A stretch of 14,263 bases of DNA from the NCBI GenBank assembly GCA_903643055.1, contig CAHJWV010000644.1:1-14263 (forward strand). The letters run 5' to 3'. Below, piece after piece: positions 12,643 to 14,263 of this stretch. Position numbers and translations under genes: made by a program. The notes beneath the pieces are model-generated. The model made no database searches. It worked only from the letters and a program-made list of their open reading frames with translations, and had not been told where the DNA came from. The DNA is from Burkholderiales bacterium. Its GTDB lineage: Bacteria > Pseudomonadota > Gammaproteobacteria > Burkholderiales > Burkholderiaceae. How positions within the stretch are numbered: the first letter of the stretch is position 1; every line of letters begins with the position of its first letter.

Positions 12643-14241
12643 ATGCGCTTTCATACCTTGGCCGCGGTGTGCGTGGGAATGCTCGCCCTGGGCTCCGCTG
12701 CACACGCCGGCGAAAAGATCTGGATCAGCTTGGGCGACGCCGCTCTGGCACAGTTGCAAAAGCACACCACCGCGCAGGTAGCCGCCAGCGTGAAGGCACC
12801 TGCGGCACCTGCGGCACCCGCCGCCCTCACGGAAGACGGGCGTGCAAGCGCCGCTTCGGTAGCCACCGGCAAAATCCATCTGGTTCAAGTCGACGAAGAC
12901 GTGCTCGTGCATCTGTCGGAATCGGTGCACCAGGAACTTCATCGCTGCGGCGGGTTCGTCTTCCATTCGACCCAAGCCGAAGGACTGGCCAGCTTGCAAC
13001 GCGAGACGGGCCTGGTGCGCCGCGCCGCTGTGGCGACCGCCACGCGGCCCAGTTATGTGATCGACCAGCAAAGCGTGGTCACGCCGCTGCTGTCGCAAGT
13101 GCAGGCCAGCAACATCGCCCAGACCATCATCGATCTGTCGAACAACCAGAACCGCTACTACCAGAGCACCGCCGGTGTCGCCGCATCCGACTGGCTGAAA
13201 CAACGCTGGACCACCCTCGCCAACGGCCGCAGCGACATCACGGTCGAACAATTCACACATGCCAGCTGGAAGCAGAAGTCGGTCATCCTGACGATCAAGG
13301 GCACCGACAACGCCAATGAAGTGGTCGTGCTGGGCGGGCACCTGGACTCGATCAACCCGTCGGGCCCTGGAGAAACGGCGCGCGCACCCGGCGCCGATGA
13401 CGACGCTTCGGGCATCGCCAGCCTGACCGAGATCTACCGCACGCTGGTCGCGAACAACTACAAGCCGCGACGCACGCTGAAGTTCATTGCCTACGCCGCC
13501 GAAGAAGTCGGCCTGCGCGGCTCACAGGAAATCGCGAAGAGCTTCGCGAACGCCGGGACCAACGTGGTCGGTGTCATTCAATTGGACATGACGAACTACA
13601 AAGGTTCGGCCAACGACATCTATATCTATACCGATTACACCGACAGCCAGCAGAACACTTTCGTCACCAACCTCATCAAGACCTACCTGCCGACGCTGAC
13701 CATCGGCACCGACAAGTGTGGCTATGGTTGCTCGGACCATGCATCATGGAACGCGCAAGGTTATGCGACCTCCATGCCGTTTGAAGCGGCGATGGGTGAA
13801 GACGACCCGTACATCCACACCGCCAACGACACCTACGCCAACTCCGGCGGCACGGCCGAGCACTCGCTGAAATTCGCCCGCATGGCCCTGGCTTATGCGG
13901 TGGAACTGGGGAGCGACGGTGGCAGCACCACCACGCCGCCGGTGGACAAGGTCGAAACCTTCAGCGGCAGCCTGGCCCGTAATCAGACAAAGAGCTTCGG
14001 GCCGTTCAAGGCGACGGCCAGCAGCAGCTTCAAGGTCAACACCACCGGCACCGGTGACATCGACCTCTACGCCAAGCGCGGCTCGGTGCCCACCACCGCC
14101 AGCTCCGATTGCAAATCGGAGGGCAGCAACGCCACGGAAACCTGCACGATCAACGTCACGACCGCGGGTGATGTGTATGTGCTGTTGAACGGCTACAGCG
14201 CCGGTAACTACAACCTGACGGTCACCTACCGGGCACCGTAA
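12643..14241 (+). CDS. Secreted M28 zinc aminopeptidase with C-terminal PPC domain
   Basis: A 532-aa exported enzyme that removes N-terminal residues, probably leucine and other hydrophobic ones, from peptides outside the cell. The ATG at 12643 is chosen because AGGA lies 8 nt upstream and a signal peptide follows directly (MRFHTLAAVCVGMLALGSAAHA, cleaved near residue 23). Residues about 24-150 are a propeptide with an Ala/Pro-rich stretch. The M28 catalytic domain (about 160-425) has His233 (GGHLDS), the bridging Asp in GADDDASG (250-257), catalytic Glu287 and ligand Glu288 (EEVGLRGS), Asp315 (QLDMTNY) and His392 (YIHTANDT). Cys359 and Cys363 (CGYGCSDHASW) match the disulphide of the Vibrio proteolyticus enzyme. 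A Ser/Thr-rich linker leads to a pre-peptidase C-terminal (PPC) domain (about 436-532), often removed during maturation. The leader is long and full of inverted repeats. All ligands are present, so an active enzyme is expected. Confidence 0.95.
   Translation: MRFHTLAAVCVGMLALGSAAHAGEKIWISLGDAALAQLQKHTTAQVAASVKAPAAPAAPAALTEDGRASAASVATGKIHLVQVDEDVLVHLSESVHQELHRCGGFVFHSTQAEGLASLQRETGLVRRAAVATATRPSYVIDQQSVVTPLLSQVQASNIAQTIIDLSNNQNRYYQSTAGVAASDWLKQRWTTLANGRSDITVEQFTHASWKQKSVILTIKGTDNANEVVVLGGHLDSINPSGPGETARAPGADDDASGIASLTEIYRTLVANNYKPRRTLKFIAYAAEEVGLRGSQEIAKSFANAGTNVVGVIQLDMTNYKGSANDIYIYTDYTDSQQNTFVTNLIKTYLPTLTIGTDKCGYGCSDHASWNAQGYATSMPFEAAMGEDDPYIHTANDTYANSGGTAEHSLKFARMALAYAVELGSDGGSTTTPPVDKVETFSGSLARNQTKSFGPFKATASSSFKVNTTGTGDIDLYAKRGSVPTTASSDCKSEGSNATETCTINVTTAGDVYVLLNGYSAGNYNLTVTYRAP
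12795..12821 (+). repeat. Triplicated 9-bp repeat in the aminopeptidase propeptide
   Basis: GGCACCTGC occurs twice and GGCACCCGC once, in tandem, encoding the Ala-Pro-Ala-rich stretch of the propeptide. Like the 9-bp triplicate at 10069-10095, it keeps the frame and probably reflects slippage in a flexible segment. Confidence 0.6.
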
Positions 14242-14263
14242 GCGTCATGCACGGGAGACGCTG

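Overview
The window is GC-rich DNA (third codon positions almost all G or C) with the gene set of a betaproteobacterium. The flavohaemoglobin/NorR pair, the DUF3772-type mechanosensitive channel and the PAS-GGDEF protein all point to Burkholderiales, probably a Rubrivivax/Leptothrix/Roseateles-like lineage. That placement is inferred from protein resemblance alone. I saw no tRNA, rRNA, CRISPR array, transposase or integrase.

Left part (1-6665), ordinary chromosome. A nitric-oxide defence module comes first: hmp (minus) and norR (plus) diverge from a 155-bp gap. That gap holds a sigma54-like promoter facing hmp and two NorR-type GT-N7-AC palindromes 24 bp apart. A large DUF3772/MscS channel (minus) converges on norR. 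Divergent from the channel is a PAS-GGDEF protein whose GGDEF signature has decayed to DRGQF.

Middle (6666-9908). A short LexA-like self-cleaving repressor sits behind a perfect CTGT-N8-ACAG SOS box and a second, unrelated palindrome. An unrecognised 196-aa protein follows. Next is a leucine-rich-repeat/protein-kinase fusion, preceded by a 23-bp tandem repeat.

Right part (9909-12642), accessory-looking and locally less GC-rich (about 48% G+C by hand count over 10681-10860). It holds the C-terminal remnant of what looks like a secreted GH55-type protein, ending in a good intrinsic terminator. On the minus strand is a two-gene unit joined by an ATGA overlap: a 141-aa DUF2778/Tlde1-like (L,D-transpeptidase-fold) protein without a signal peptide, and a 108-aa protein with two membrane helices. 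This has the layout of a peptidoglycan-attacking effector with its immunity protein and is the most interesting locus here. A secreted or lipoprotein-like 196-aa unknown lies upstream of it.

Right end (12643-14241). A secreted zinc aminopeptidase (M28, Vibrio leucyl-aminopeptidase type) has a C-terminal PPC domain. Its long leader carries several overlapping inverted repeats that may fold as alternative hairpins or a pseudoknot, and an orphan terminator pointing the other way.
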